A DNA stretch of 64,000 nucleotides from an uncultured Burkholderiales bacterium (GCA_937873395.1 CALMYH010000107.1:18117-82116), one strand, 5' to 3'. Shown: positions 17,605-27,345, counted from the first letter of the stretch. The notes: generated by a model from the letters alone, not told the origin. A program made the numbers and translations.

Positions 17605-20199
17605 GTGAACTCTCCAACAAACAAGAACAACGACATTGACGTGAACCAGCTGGTTCAGGACAACGACACCGGCGGTCGTAACCCGGGTCCCCTGATGGCG
17701 CGGTTTCTGCTGGTGGTGGCCGTTTCCTGGTCCTTGTTTCAGCTCTGGATCGCGTCGCCACTGCCTTTCACCTTCGGGGTGCTGATGTTCAACAGCACCG
17801 AGAGCCGGGCCATCCACCTGGCCTTTGCGGTTTTCCTGGCATTCATGGCCTATCCGGCGACCAAGCGCTCGCCGCGCAGCTTCATCCCGCTGCAAGACTG
17901 GGTGCTGGCGCTGGCCGGCGCGTTTTGTGCCGGATACCTGTTCTGGTTCTACCGCGACATCGCCACGCGTCCCGGCATGCCCACCTCCATGGACGTCTGG
18001 TCTTTTGGCATCGGCGTGTTGCTCTTGCTCGAAGCCACGAGAAGGGTGCTCGGATTGCCCATGGTCATCGTGGCTGCGGTTTTTCTGACCTATACCTTTG
18101 CCGGCCCCTACATGCCCGACATGCTGGCGCATCGGGGTGCCTCCATTGATCGGGCGGCGTCGCACTTCTGGCTCACCACCGAGGGCGTGTTCGGCGTGGC
18201 TCTGGGCGTATCCAGCGGCTTCATCTTCCTGTTCGTGCTGTTCGGCTCGCTGCTGGACAAGGCCGGTGCCGGCAATTACTTCATCAAGAGCGCGTTTGCG
18301 CTGTTGGGGCACTTGCGGGGCGGTCCGGCCAAGGCGGCCGTGGTTTCGTCGGCCGCCACCGGCATCATCTCGGGCTCGTCGATCGCCAACGTCGTCACCA
18401 CCGGTACGTTCACCATCCCGCTGATGAAGCGCGTGGGTTACCGTGGCGACCAGGCCGGTGCGGTCGAAGTCTCGTCCTCGGTGAACGGGCAGATCATGCC
18501 GCCCGTGATGGGGGCGGCCGCCTTTCTCATGGTCGAATACGTCGGCATCTCCTACCTGGAGGTGATGAAGCACGCTTTTCTGCCGGCCATCATTTCCTAC
18601 GTCGCGCTGTTCTACATTGTCCACCTGGAAGCGCTCAAGGCCGGCATGCAAGGCCTGCCGCGGCGCAATCCGTCCACCGGCACCCAGCGCCTGCTGTCCT
18701 TCCTGCTGACCGTCAGCGGTTTTGTGGTGCTCGCGGGTGCCACCTATTTCGTCATCGGTTTCCTCAAGTCGGTGCTGGGTGAGGCGGCCATACCTGTCAT
18801 CGGCCTGGGCTTGCTGGCCACCTACCTGGGGCTGCTGTGGGTGGGCTCGCGGCAGCCCGTCCTGGTCATCGACGATCCGAACTCGCCGGTGTTCGAACTG
18901 CCCGATACCGGGCCCACCGTGAAGTCGGGCATGCACTACCTGCTGGCTGTGGTGGTGCTGGTCTGGTGCCTGATGGTCGAGCAGCTTTCGCCGGCGCTCT
19001 CGGCCTTCTGGGCCACCGTGTTCATGATGTTCATCATGCTCACCCAGAAGCCCCTGCTGGGCCTGATGCGGGGCGACCACCGGTTCATGGAACACTTCAA
19101 GGCCGGCGTGAGTGACCTGGTCGATGGCCTGGCCACCGGGGCCCGCAACATGATCGGCATCGGCGTGGCCACGGCGGCCGCCGGCATCATCGTCGGCACC
19201 GTCTCTCTCACCGGGGTCGGCCTGGTCATGACCGAACTGGTGGAGATCCTCTCCGGCGGCAACCTCATGCTGATGCTGGTGCTGGTGGCCCTGATCAGCC
19301 TCATCCTGGGCATGGGCCTGCCCACCACTGCCAACTACATCGTGGTGTCCACCCTGATGGCCCCGGTGGTCGTGGAGCTTGGCGCCCAGAGCGGCCTCAT
19401 CGTGCCGCTGATCGCGGTCCACCTGTTCGTGTTCTATTTCGGCCTCATGGCCGACGTGACGCCCCCGGTGGGCCTGGCCTCTTTTGCCGCCGCTGCCATT
19501 GCCCGGCATGACCCGATCAAGACCGGCCTGACCGCCTTCTACTACAGCATGCGAACGGCCATCCTGCCGTTCCTGTTCATCTTCAACACCCAGTTGCTGC
19601 TCATCGGGCTGAGCGGGCCGCTGCATCTGGCCATGACGGTCGGCTCCGCGCTGATCGCGATGCTCGTGTTCGCCGCCGCCACCCAGGGGTACTTCCTGAC
19701 GCGCACCCGCTGGTACGAAACCCTGGCCATGCTGCTGGTCTGCTTCACCCTGTTCCGGCCGGGCTTCTGGATGGACATGATCCATCCGCCCTTCGACCAG
19801 ATCAAGGGCGAGGGCATGGTACAGGCCATCGAGGAAGCGCCCGCCAACAGCGGCAAGCGCCTTTGGGTGGAAGGCATGAGCCTGGAAGGGCGCGACGTCC
19901 GCAAAGGCGTGCTGCTGTCCCTGGGACCCCAGGGAGATGCCCGCACGCGGCTGGCGCACTCCGGCCTGACCGTCATGAACGATGGAGACGGATTCATGGT
20001 CATGGCATCGGGCTTCGGCAGTGTGGCTGAAAAGCTGGGCGTCGAACAGGGTTTCCGCATCACCGCACTCGAGGTTCCGGCCCAGAGACCGGCCAAAGAG
20101 TGGTTCTTCATTCCGGCACTGGCTTTGCTGGCCCTGGTCATCTTTCTTCAGCGCCGCCGCATTCGGCGTGAACAGACGGTCGCAGGTGTGGCGGCATGA
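17605..20199 (+). CDS. TRAP transporter permease, fused small (4TM) and large (12TM) subunits, with C-terminal soluble domain
   Basis: This 864-residue protein joins the DctQ-like and DctM-like membrane parts, as is usual for TAXI-type TRAP systems, and would import its solute with sodium. Long hydrophobic helices run from residue 30 to about 720. The DctM signature region includes SSAATGIISGSSIANVVTTG and GLPTTANYIVVSTLMAPVVV. After the last large-unit helix, a soluble stretch (about 735-835) with a PDZ-like VAEKLGVEQGFRITALE resembles the DUF3394 tail known in such fusions, then a final helix. The GTG at 17605 has AGGTGA six bases upstream; GTG at 17599 is closer than usual. The stop overlaps the next gene as ATGA. 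Confidence 0.9.
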   Translation: MNSPTNKNNDIDVNQLVQDNDTGGRNPGPLMARFLLVVAVSWSLFQLWIASPLPFTFGVLMFNSTESRAIHLAFAVFLAFMAYPATKRSPRSFIPLQDWVLALAGAFCAGYLFWFYRDIATRPGMPTSMDVWSFGIGVLLLLEATRRVLGLPMVIVAAVFLTYTFAGPYMPDMLAHRGASIDRAASHFWLTTEGVFGVALGVSSGFIFLFVLFGSLLDKAGAGNYFIKSAFALLGHLRGGPAKAAVVSSAATGIISGSSIANVVTTGTFTIPLMKRVGYRGDQAGAVEVSSSVNGQIMPPVMGAAAFLMVEYVGISYLEVMKHAFLPAIISYVALFYIVHLEALKAGMQGLPRRNPSTGTQRLLSFLLTVSGFVVLAGATYFVIGFLKSVLGEAAIPVIGLGLLATYLGLLWVGSRQPVLVIDDPNSPVFELPDTGPTVKSGMHYLLAVVVLVWCLMVEQLSPALSAFWATVFMMFIMLTQKPLLGLMRGDHRFMEHFKAGVSDLVDGLATGARNMIGIGVATAAAGIIVGTVSLTGVGLVMTELVEILSGGNLMLMLVLVALISLILGMGLPTTANYIVVSTLMAPVVVELGAQSGLIVPLIAVHLFVFYFGLMADVTPPVGLASFAAAAIARHDPIKTGLTAFYYSMRTAILPFLFIFNTQLLLIGLSGPLHLAMTVGSALIAMLVFAAATQGYFLTRTRWYETLAMLLVCFTLFRPGFWMDMIHPPFDQIKGEGMVQAIEEAPANSGKRLWVEGMSLEGRDVRKGVLLSLGPQGDARTRLAHSGLTVMNDGDGFMVMASGFGSVAEKLGVEQGFRITALEVPAQRPAKEWFFIPALALLALVIFLQRRRIRREQTVAGVAA

Positions 20200-20846
20200 G
20201 CAGACCACGCATCGCCCTCGTTCATGCGCTGGCGCACTCGGTCGGGCCCATCAACGTCGAAATGGAGCGTGCCTGGCCCGACGCTGTCCGCATGAATCTG
20301 CTGGACGACAGCCTGTCGGCCGACCTGGCTCGTGAGGGCCGGGGGCTGGACGAGGCCATGCACCGGCGCTTCGAGGCACTCGCTGCCTATGCCGAATCCA
20401 CCGGTGCCCAGGCCATTCTGTTCACCTGCTCGGCCTTCGGGCCCTGTATCGAGGCGGTGGCCGCGCGCCGGCCCCATATGCCGGTGCTCAAGCCCAACGA
20501 AGCGATGGTGGCCGACGTGGCTGCGGTCGACGGACCGGTCGGTCTGATTGCCTCGTTTGCCCCCACCCTGGTTTCCATGCCGGCCGAGTTTCCGGGCACG
20601 GTGGCGCTGCGCACGGCGCTGGTCGAAGAGGCCATGCAGGCACTCGACCGGGGGGACGTCGCCACCCACGACGCGCGGGTGGTCCGGGCCGCGCGCGATC
20701 TGGCGTCCGGTGGCTGCCGGGCCATCGCCCTGGCCCAGTTCAGCATGGCCCGTGCCGCGCCCGCCGTGGCCGAGGCCACCGGATTGCCGGTCTTCACCAC
20801 CCCCGGCAGCGCCGTGGCGAGCTTGCGGCGGCAGCTCGGCGCCTGA
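20196..20846 (+). CDS. Aspartate/glutamate racemase superfamily protein, second catalytic Cys not evident
   Basis: This 216-residue protein is coupled to the TRAP permease by a 4-base ATGA overlap, so it probably acts on the imported compound. The first catalytic-type site ILFTCSAFGPCIE holds Cys78 and Cys84. The matching second site, usually a Cys in a GC(T/A)-like turn, reads IALAQFSMARAAP and has no Cys. Two-base racemases need both Cys, so it may be a single-Cys family member (arylmalonate decarboxylase or maleate isomerase type) or a divergent racemase. Superfamily membership is inferred from the motif, length and TTPGSAVASLR C-terminus. Confidence 0.75.
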   Translation: MSRPRIALVHALAHSVGPINVEMERAWPDAVRMNLLDDSLSADLAREGRGLDEAMHRRFEALAAYAESTGAQAILFTCSAFGPCIEAVAARRPHMPVLKPNEAMVADVAAVDGPVGLIASFAPTLVSMPAEFPGTVALRTALVEEAMQALDRGDVATHDARVVRAARDLASGGCRAIALAQFSMARAAPAVAEATGLPVFTTPGSAVASLRRQLGA

Positions 20847-20943
20847 TCCGGCAGCAGATACAATAGAAGGTTGCCGTCAAACGGTGCCATGGACGCGGTG
20901 GTCCGATCCGGAGCTGCTCGCACAAGCGGTCCGGGCAACCGGC

Positions 20944-21031
20944 GCGCGGGTGGCGAAATTGGTAGACGCACCAGGTTTAGGTCCTGACGCCAGCAATGGT
21001 GTGGGGGTTCGAGTCCCCCCCCGCGCACCAC
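20944..21031 (+). tRNA. tRNA-Leu (anticodon TAG)
   Basis: An 88-base class II tRNA with acceptor arms GCGCGGG / CCCGCGC, an encoded CCA end, a long variable arm and the T-loop GGTTCGAGTCC. The anticodon loop TTTAGGT gives TAG. It lies 70 bases before the tig start, an arrangement common in Burkholderiales. Confidence 0.96.
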
Positions 21032-21101
21032 GGTACCGTGGAACAGATCCTCACCGGTCGGCCAGAGTCCCTGGCAGGCCGCCTTCCTTTTGGAGAATGA
21101 C

Positions 21102-22412
21102 ATGACCGTCACCGTTGAAACCCTGGAAAAGCTCGAGCGCAAGATCACGCTGACGCTGCCTGCCGACGTGATCAGGAACGAGGTCGAGAACCGCCTCAAG
21201 CGCCTGGCCCGCCAGGTCAAGATGGACGGCTTCCGCCCTGGCAAGGTGCCGATGAACGTCGTGGCCCAGCGCTACGGCTACTCGGTGCACTACGAGGTCA
21301 TGAACGACAAGGTCGGTGAAGCCTTCGCACAGGCCGCCAACGAAGCCAAATTGCGCGTGGCCGGCCAGCCCCAGATCACCGAGAAAGAAGGCGCCCCTGA
21401 GGGCCAACTGGCCTTCGATGCGGTGTTCGAGGTCTACCCCGAAGTCAAGATCGGTGACCTGACTGCGGCAGAAGTCGAGCGCTTCACCGCCGAGGTCAGC
21501 GACGCTGCCATCGACCGCACGCTCGACATCCTGCGCAAGCAGCGCCGCACCTTCGGCCAGCGCGCCAAGGACGAAGCCGCCCAGGACGGCGATCGCGTCA
21601 CCATCGACTTCGCCGGCAAGATCGATGGTGAAGCCTTTGAAGGCGGCAAGGCCGAGGGCTTCCAGTTCATCGTTGGCGACGGCCAGATGCTCAAGGAATT
21701 CGAAGACGCCGTGCGTGGCATGAAGACCGGCGAGTCCAAGACCTTCCCGCTGGCCTTTCCCGAGGATTACCACGGCAAGGATGTGGCCGGCAAGACCGCC
21801 GATTTCCTGGTGACCCTGCACAAGGTCGAGGCCGCCCACCTGCCCGAGGTCAACGAAGAGCTGGCCAAGTCCCTGGGCATCGCCGAAGGCACCGTCGAGG
21901 CCCTGCGCGCCGACATCAAGAAAAACCTGGAGCGTGAAGTCAAATTCCGCCTGCAGGCGCGCAACAAGCAGGCCGCCATGGACGCCCTGTCGGCCCAGGC
22001 CGAACTCGACCTGCCCAAGTCGGTGGTCCAGGCCGAGCTCGACCGCCTGATCGAGGGTGCGCGCGCCGACCTCAAGCAGCGGGGCATGAAGGACGCCGAG
22101 AAGGCGCCCATTCCCGAAGACCTGTTCCGTCCGCAGGCCGAGCGCCGCGTGCGCCTCGGTCTGGTGGTCGCGGAACTGGTGCGTGCCAACGAACTGCAGG
22201 CCCGGCCGGAGCAGATCCAGGCCCACATCGAGGAGCTGGCCTCTTCCTACGAGAAGCCGGCCGACGTCGTGCGCTGGTACCAGAGCGACAACCGCCGCAT
22301 GGCCGAAGTGGAGGCCGTCGTCATCGAGAACAACGTCACCGAATTCGTGCTCTCCAAGGCCAAGGTGACCGACAAGGACATCGGTTTCGACGAGCTGATG
22401 GGCCAGGCCTGA
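21102..22412 (+). CDS. tig: Trigger factor (ribosome-associated chaperone and prolyl isomerase)
   Basis: This 436-residue chaperone binds the ribosome exit tunnel through the conserved signature near residue 45 (GFRPGKVPMNVVAQRYG), has an FKBP-type isomerase domain around 160-245 (GDRVTIDFAGKIDGEAFEGG) and an alpha-helical C-terminal cradle. Length matches the family. The ATG at 21102 follows GGAGA five bases upstream. It leads the tig-clpP-clpX-lon run but is followed by its own strong terminator at 22441, so clpP must have a separate promoter or depend on readthrough. Confidence 0.97.
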   Translation: MTVTVETLEKLERKITLTLPADVIRNEVENRLKRLARQVKMDGFRPGKVPMNVVAQRYGYSVHYEVMNDKVGEAFAQAANEAKLRVAGQPQITEKEGAPEGQLAFDAVFEVYPEVKIGDLTAAEVERFTAEVSDAAIDRTLDILRKQRRTFGQRAKDEAAQDGDRVTIDFAGKIDGEAFEGGKAEGFQFIVGDGQMLKEFEDAVRGMKTGESKTFPLAFPEDYHGKDVAGKTADFLVTLHKVEAAHLPEVNEELAKSLGIAEGTVEALRADIKKNLEREVKFRLQARNKQAAMDALSAQAELDLPKSVVQAELDRLIEGARADLKQRGMKDAEKAPIPEDLFRPQAERRVRLGLVVAELVRANELQARPEQIQAHIEELASSYEKPADVVRWYQSDNRRMAEVEAVVIENNVTEFVLSKAKVTDKDIGFDELMGQA

Positions 22413-22440
22413 CGGACCGGCCGCGGCCGATCCCTGAAGA

Positions 22441-22464
22441 GGGCGGGGCATCCCGCCCTTTTTT
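22441..22464 (+). terminator. Intrinsic terminator after tig
   Basis: A 7-bp GC stem GGGCGGG / CCCGCCC with loop GCAT is followed directly by six T. It lies 28 bases after the tig stop and well before clpP. Confidence 0.9.
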
Positions 22465-22592
22465 CATGGGGGTCGTCGCACAGGGGGCCTGGTGGCCATC
22501 CTCGAGGGCCGGGATTTTGGGGGCGGGCAGGGGCGCTGCGCCAGGTTGGTTACAGTAGCGTCATGGCAATGCCGCAACACATGGAGAAACGC

Positions 22593-23210
22593 ATGAGCGC
22601 AATGGACATTCAGGGACTGGGCATGGTGCCCATGGTGATCGAACAGTCGGGCCGCGGCGAGCGCGCCTACGACATCTACTCGCGCCTGCTCAAGGAGCGC
22701 GTGATCTTCCTCGTCGGGCCGGTGAACGACCAGTCGGCCAACCTGGTGGTGGCCCAGCTGCTGTTCCTGGAAAGCGAGAATCCCGACAAGGACATCTCCT
22801 TCTACATCAACTCGCCGGGCGGGTCGGTGAGCGCCGGCATGGCCATCTTCGACACCATGAACTTCATCAAGCCCGACGTGTCGACCCTGTGCATCGGCAT
22901 GGCCGCCAGCATGGGTGCCTTCCTGCTGGCCGCCGGGACCAAGGGCAAGCGCTTTGCCTTGCCCAATTCCAAGGTCATGATCCATCAGCCGCTGGGCGGC
23001 ACACAGGGCCAGGCCACCGAAATCGAGATCCACGCCCGCGAGATCCTCAAGACGCGCGAGCAGCTCAACCGCATCCTGGCCGATCGCACCGGCCAGCCGC
23101 TGGAGAAGATCGAGCGAGATACCGAGCGCGACTATTACCTCAGCGCCGCCGAATCGGTCGAGTACGGCCTGATCGACAAGGTCATCGACCGGAGGCCCGG
23201 CGCCAACTGA
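22593..23210 (+). CDS. clpP: ATP-dependent Clp protease proteolytic subunit
   Basis: This 205-residue serine peptidase forms the tetradecameric proteolytic chamber that works with ClpX. The triad is visible: Ser in [13 protein letters not shown], His in [12 protein letters not shown] and Asp in [13 protein letters not shown]. The ATG at 22593 is chosen because GGAG lies six bases upstream and the length then fits the family; an upstream in-frame ATG at 22563 would add ten residues. clpX follows after 151 bases. Confidence 0.97.
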   Translation: MSAMDIQGLGMVPMVIEQSGRGERAYDIYSRLLKERVIFLVGPVNDQSANLVVAQLLFLESENPDKDISFYINSPGGSVSAGMAIFDTMNFIKPDVSTLCIGMAASMGAFLLAAGTKGKRFALPNSKVMIHQPLGGTQGQATEIEIHAREILKTREQLNRILADRTGQPLEKIERDTERDYYLSAAESVEYGLIDKVIDRRPGAN

Positions 23211-23291
23211 TCCGGCGAGGTTATCGTTCATGCGTTAAAAAGTTCTCATGTCGACAGCCGGCAGACCCGGGATCCCGCGCTTTTCCGGCGT

Positions 23292-23319
23292 TTGGTCCCA
23301 CAGTCCCTTGCTCTATCAT
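23292..23319 (+). promoter_or_regulatory. Candidate sigma70 promoter of clpX
   Basis: TTGGTC and TATCAT are separated by 16 bases and end 42 bases before the clpX ATG. The match is moderate; clpX may also be read through from clpP, as no terminator is seen between them. Confidence 0.4.
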
Positions 23320-23361
23320 TGAAGCATTCCGAATTCCCTCACACGGCAGACAAGCACACCC

Positions 23362-24627
23362 ATGGCCGACAAGAAAGCCGCCTCCGGCGAAAAGGCGCTC
23401 TACTGCTCCTTCTGCGGCAAAAGCCAGCACGAGGTCAAGAAGCTGATCGCCGGTCCCTCGGTGTTCATCTGCGACGAGTGCATCGATCTGTGCAACGACA
23501 TCATCCGTGACGAGTTGCCCGGTCTCGAGTCGGTCAAGCCGCCAGGCGACGAGTTGCCGACCCCGGCCGAGCTCAAGTCCAACCTGGACCAGTACGTGAT
23601 CGGTCAGGAGACCGCCAAGCGCGCCCTGGCCGTCGCGGTCTACAACCATTACAAGCGCCTGCGCCACAAGCAGGCTTCGCGCAAGGACGATGTCGAGCTG
23701 ACCAAGAGCAACATCCTGCTCATCGGTCCGACCGGTTCGGGCAAGACCCTGCTGGCCCAGACCATGGCGCGCATGCTCAACGTGCCCTTCGTCATGGCCG
23801 ACGCCACCACACTGACCGAGGCCGGTTATGTCGGCGAGGATGTCGAGAACATCGTCGCCAAGCTGCTGCAGAGCTGCAACTACGACGTCGAACGGGCCCA
23901 GCAGGGCATCGTCTATATCGACGAAATCGACAAGATCACCCGCAAGTCGGACAACCCGTCCATCACCCGGGATGTGTCGGGCGAGGGGGTGCAGCAGGCA
24001 CTGCTCAAGCTGATCGAAGGCACCATGGCCAGCGTGCCCCCGCAGGGCGGCCGCAAGCACCCCAACCAGGATTTCCTGCAGGTCGACACCACCAATATCC
24101 TGTTCATCTGCGGCGGCGCCTTTGCGGGCCTGGAAAAAATCATCGAAAGCCGAACCGAAGAGTCGGGCATGGGCTTCGGTGCCATGGTGCGCAGCAAGAA
24201 GCAGCGCAGCCTGAGCGAGTCGTTCAAGGACATCGAGCCCGAGGACCTGATCAAGTTCGGACTGATCCCGGAGCTGGTCGGTCGTCTGCCGGTGATTGCC
24301 AGCCTGGCCGAACTCAGCGAGGACGCGCTGGTCGAGATCCTGACCGCGCCCAAGAACGCGGTCGTCAAGCAGTACGCCAAGCTGCTGGCCATGGAAGGGG
24401 CCGAACTCGAGGTCCGGCCGGCCGCGCTCAAATCGATCGCCCGCAAGGCCCTGGCCCGCAAGACCGGCGCGCGCGGCCTTCGCTCCATTCTGGAAAACGC
24501 CCTGATCGACACCATGTTCGAACTGCCGGGCATGAGCAATGTCGAAAAGGTGGTGGTCGACGAGTCCACCATCGAAGAAAACAAGCCACCGCTGCTGGTG
24601 TACCGCGAGGCGGCCAAGCAGGCCTGA
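23362..24627 (+). CDS. clpX: ATP-dependent Clp protease ATP-binding subunit ClpX
   Basis: This 421-residue AAA+ unfoldase feeds substrates to ClpP. The N-terminal zinc-binding domain shows four Cys (CSFCGK and CDECIDLC). The Walker A motif is [10 protein letters not shown] near residue 120 and the Walker B is [10 protein letters not shown]. The sensor and pore regions, and the IGF-like ClpP-binding loop ([13 protein letters not shown]), are also recognisable. Full length for the family. It sits between clpP and lon, all on the plus strand. Confidence 0.98.
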   Translation: MADKKAASGEKALYCSFCGKSQHEVKKLIAGPSVFICDECIDLCNDIIRDELPGLESVKPPGDELPTPAELKSNLDQYVIGQETAKRALAVAVYNHYKRLRHKQASRKDDVELTKSNILLIGPTGSGKTLLAQTMARMLNVPFVMADATTLTEAGYVGEDVENIVAKLLQSCNYDVERAQQGIVYIDEIDKITRKSDNPSITRDVSGEGVQQALLKLIEGTMASVPPQGGRKHPNQDFLQVDTTNILFICGGAFAGLEKIIESRTEESGMGFGAMVRSKKQRSLSESFKDIEPEDLIKFGLIPELVGRLPVIASLAELSEDALVEILTAPKNAVVKQYAKLLAMEGAELEVRPAALKSIARKALARKTGARGLRSILENALIDTMFELPGMSNVEKVVVDESTIEENKPPLLVYREAAKQA

Positions 24628-24680
24628 AGCCAGGCTTGCGAGGCGCTTGTCCATGATTGAACGGATTCCGTCGCCTCCTG

Positions 24681-24706
24681 TTGAAATCACCGGCGGCGGA
24701 CCCAAC
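24681..24706 (+). promoter_or_regulatory. Candidate sigma32 (heat-shock) promoter of lon
   Basis: TTGAAA at 24681-24686 and CCCAAC at 24701-24706 are 14 bases apart, near the heat-shock sigma factor pattern of a TTGAA -35 and a C-rich CCCCAT -10. It ends 25 bases before the lon ATG. E. coli lon is heat-shock controlled by a similar element; the -10 here is imperfect, so this is inference. Confidence 0.4.
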
Positions 24707-24730
24707 TGTCCACTTTGTCGAGGTTGAACC

Positions 24731-27160
24731 ATGTCCGGTCACACCCCCCTGCCCAGCACCCTGGTGGAACTGCCGCTGCTGCCCCTGCGCGATGTGGTGG
24801 TGTTCCCCCACATGGTGATTCCGCTCTTCGTCGGGCGACCCAAGAGCATCAAGGCGCTGGAGGCGGCCATGGAGGCCGAGCGCCGCATCATGCTGGTGGC
24901 CCAGAAGGCCGCAGCCAAGGACGAACCGTCCACGCAGGACATGTTCGAGATGGGGTGTGTGGCGACCATCCTGCAGATGCTCAAGCTGCCGGACGGCACC
25001 GTGAAGGTGCTGGTCGAAGGTCTGCAACGCGCCAAAGTGCTGGATATCCGCGAAGGCGAGACCCATTTTGTGGCCAGCGTCACGCCTTCGGATCCGGCGG
25101 CCGAGCGTGCCGGCAGCCAGTCCAACGAGCTTGAAGCCCTGCGCCGGGCAGTGATGCAGCAGTTTGACCAGTACGTCAAACTGAACAAGAAGATTCCCGC
25201 CGAAATCCTGACGTCCATCTCCAGCATCGACGATGCCGGCCGCCTGGCCGACACCATTGCCGCGCATCTGCCGCTCAAGCTGGAGTCCAAGCAGGTGGTG
25301 CTGGACCTCGACCCGGTCAACAAGCGTCTGGAAAACCTGTTCGAGCAGCTCGAGCGCGAGGTCGACATCCTCAACGTGGACAAGCGCATCCGTGGCCGCG
25401 TCAAGCGCCAGATGGAGAAGAACCAGCGCGACTTCTACCTCAACGAGCAGGTCAAGGCCATCCAGAAGGAGCTCGGCGAGGGCGAAGAGGGCGCCGACAT
25501 CGAAGAGATCGAGAAGAAGATCAAGGCCGCCAAAATGCCTGCGGAGGCCCGCAAGAAGGCCGAGGCCGAGTTCAAGAAGCTCAAGCTCATGTCGCCCATG
25601 TCGGCCGAAGCCACCGTGGTGCGCAACTACATCGACGCCCTGGTGGGCCTGCCCTGGAGCAAGAAGACCAAGATCAAGCACGACCTCGCCCATGCCGAGG
25701 ACGTGCTCAACGAGGACCATTACGGCCTGGAAAAGGTCAAGGACCGCATCCTCGAATACCTCGCGGTGCAGCAGCGCGTCGACAAGGTCAAGGCACCCAT
25801 CCTGTGCCTGGTGGGTCCGCCGGGTGTCGGCAAGACCTCGCTCGGCCAGTCGATCGCCAAGGCCACTGGTCGCAAGTACGTGCGCATGGCCCTGGGCGGC
25901 ATGCGCGACGAGGCCGAAATCCGCGGCCACCGCCGCACCTACATCGGCGCCATGCCGGGCAAGGTGCTGCAAAGCCTGAACAAGGTCGGCACCCGCAACC
26001 CGCTGTTCCTGCTCGACGAGATCGACAAGCTGGGCACCGATTTCCGGGGCGACCCCTCTTCGGCCCTGCTGGAGGTGCTGGATCCCGAGCAGAACCACAC
26101 CTTTGCCGACCACTACGTCGAGGTCGACTTCGACCTGTCCGACGTCATGTTCGTGGCCACGTCCAACTCGATGAACATCCCGCCGGCCCTGCTGGACCGG
26201 ATGGAGGTCATCCGTCTCTCGGGTTACACCGAAGACGAGAAGACCAACATCGCCGTGCGTTACCTGCTGCCCAAGCAGCTCAAGAACAACGGCATCAAGG
26301 ACGGCGAGCTGAACGTGACCGAAGCGGCGGTTCGCGACATCGTGCGCTACTACACCCGCGAGGCGGGCGTGCGTTCGCTCGAGCGAGAACTCTCCAAGAT
26401 CTGCCGCAAGGTGGTCAAGGGCCTGCTGCTCAAGAAATACGAGCCCACCGTGGTCGTCACTGCCGACAACCTGCCGGACTTCCTGGGGGTGCGCAAGTAC
26501 ACCTACGGTCGTGCCGAAGCCCAGAACCAGGTCGGCCAGGTGGTCGGGCTGGCCTGGACCGAGGTGGGGGGCGACCTGCTGACCATCGAAGTGGCCATCA
26601 TGCCGGGCAAGGGCAACATCACCCGGACCGGTTCGCTCGGCGACGTGATGAAGGAGTCGGTCGAGGCCGCGCGCACCGTGGTCCGCAGCCGAGCCCGTGT
26701 GCTGGGCATCAAGGACGAGATGTTCGACAAGCGCGATATCCACATCCACGTGCCCGATGGCGCCACACCCAAGGACGGTCCGAGTGCGGGCATCGCCATG
26801 ACCACGGCGCTGGTGTCCTCACTGACGGGCATTCCGGTGCGGGCCGATGTGGCCATGACCGGCGAGATCACCCTGCGTGGCGAGGTGACGGCCATCGGTG
26901 GTCTGAAGGAGAAGCTGCTGGCGGCGCTGCGCGGCGGCATCAAGACGGTGGTCATTCCCGAAGAGAACGTCAAGGATCTCGCCGAGATCCCGGACAACGT
27001 CAAGCAGGGTCTCGAAATCAAGCCGGTCAAGTGGATCGACAAGGTGCTGGAGATCGCCCTGGAGCGCAAACCCGTGCCATTGACCGACGAAGAGGTGGCG
27101 GCCCAGGTGGCCGCCTCGGTGGCACCGGCGGCGCAGGGCAGCGATGCCGTCAAGCATTGA
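24731..27160 (+). CDS. lon: ATP-dependent protease Lon (LonA)
   Basis: This 809-residue cytoplasmic protease degrades misfolded and regulatory proteins. It has the N-terminal LON domain (LPLLPLRDVVVFPHMVIPLF), a helical linker, an AAA+ domain with Walker A GPPGVGKTSLGQ near residue 360, and a C-terminal S16 peptidase domain with the catalytic Ser in PKDGPSAGIAM and the Lys in LKEKLLAALRGG. AGGTT lies five bases before the ATG. It ends the tig-clp-lon block; a candidate sigma32 promoter lies directly upstream. Confidence 0.98.
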   Translation: MSGHTPLPSTLVELPLLPLRDVVVFPHMVIPLFVGRPKSIKALEAAMEAERRIMLVAQKAAAKDEPSTQDMFEMGCVATILQMLKLPDGTVKVLVEGLQRAKVLDIREGETHFVASVTPSDPAAERAGSQSNELEALRRAVMQQFDQYVKLNKKIPAEILTSISSIDDAGRLADTIAAHLPLKLESKQVVLDLDPVNKRLENLFEQLEREVDILNVDKRIRGRVKRQMEKNQRDFYLNEQVKAIQKELGEGEEGADIEEIEKKIKAAKMPAEARKKAEAEFKKLKLMSPMSAEATVVRNYIDALVGLPWSKKTKIKHDLAHAEDVLNEDHYGLEKVKDRILEYLAVQQRVDKVKAPILCLVGPPGVGKTSLGQSIAKATGRKYVRMALGGMRDEAEIRGHRRTYIGAMPGKVLQSLNKVGTRNPLFLLDEIDKLGTDFRGDPSSALLEVLDPEQNHTFADHYVEVDFDLSDVMFVATSNSMNIPPALLDRMEVIRLSGYTEDEKTNIAVRYLLPKQLKNNGIKDGELNVTEAAVRDIVRYYTREAGVRSLERELSKICRKVVKGLLLKKYEPTVVVTADNLPDFLGVRKYTYGRAEAQNQVGQVVGLAWTEVGGDLLTIEVAIMPGKGNITRTGSLGDVMKESVEAARTVVRSRARVLGIKDEMFDKRDIHIHVPDGATPKDGPSAGIAMTTALVSSLTGIPVRADVAMTGEITLRGEVTAIGGLKEKLLAALRGGIKTVVIPEENVKDLAEIPDNVKQGLEIKPVKWIDKVLEIALERKPVPLTDEEVAAQVAASVAPAAQGSDAVKH

Positions 27161-27201
27161 GATCTGCGGACACTCCCCGGTGCGAAAATTTTTCGAAGGT
27201 C

Positions 27202-27231
27202 TTGATCGAGGCATCAAAAAACAGCTATAAT
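27202..27231 (+). promoter_or_regulatory. Promoter of the tRNA-Gly/tRNA-Cys unit
   Basis: TTGATC and a consensus TATAAT are separated by 18 bases, ending 38 bases before the tRNA-Gly 5' end. This is the best sigma70 match noticed in the window and suits strong tRNA transcription. Confidence 0.75.
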
Positions 27232-27269
27232 TTCAGCTTCTGACAAACACGACGTGTCTGCAGAAAAAC

Positions 27270-27345
27270 GCGGGAATAGCTCAGTTGGTAGAGCGCAACC
27301 TTGCCAAGGTTGAGGTCGCGAGTTCGAACCTCGTTTCCCGCTCCA
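27270..27345 (+). tRNA. tRNA-Gly (anticodon GCC)
   Basis: A 76-base tRNA with acceptor GCGGGAA / TTCCCGC, D-loop AGCTCAGTTGGTAGAGC, anticodon loop with GCC, T-loop AGTTCGAACCT and an encoded CCA. It is followed by a hairpin with a T-run at 27352. Confidence 0.97.

Noticed and set aside
17536-20208. An 890-codon open frame on the minus strand opposite the TRAP permease
   Set aside because: Composition is the antisense shadow of a hydrophobic protein (many His, Gln, Asp); no start signal or motif supports it.
24428-26749. A 773-codon open frame on the minus strand opposite clpX and lon
   Set aside because: It spans two well-supported genes and has antisense-type composition without recognisable domains.
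27202-27217. TTGATCGAGGCATCAA as an FNR box
   Set aside because: The half sites are six rather than four bases apart and the element is better explained as the -35 region and spacer of the tRNA promoter.
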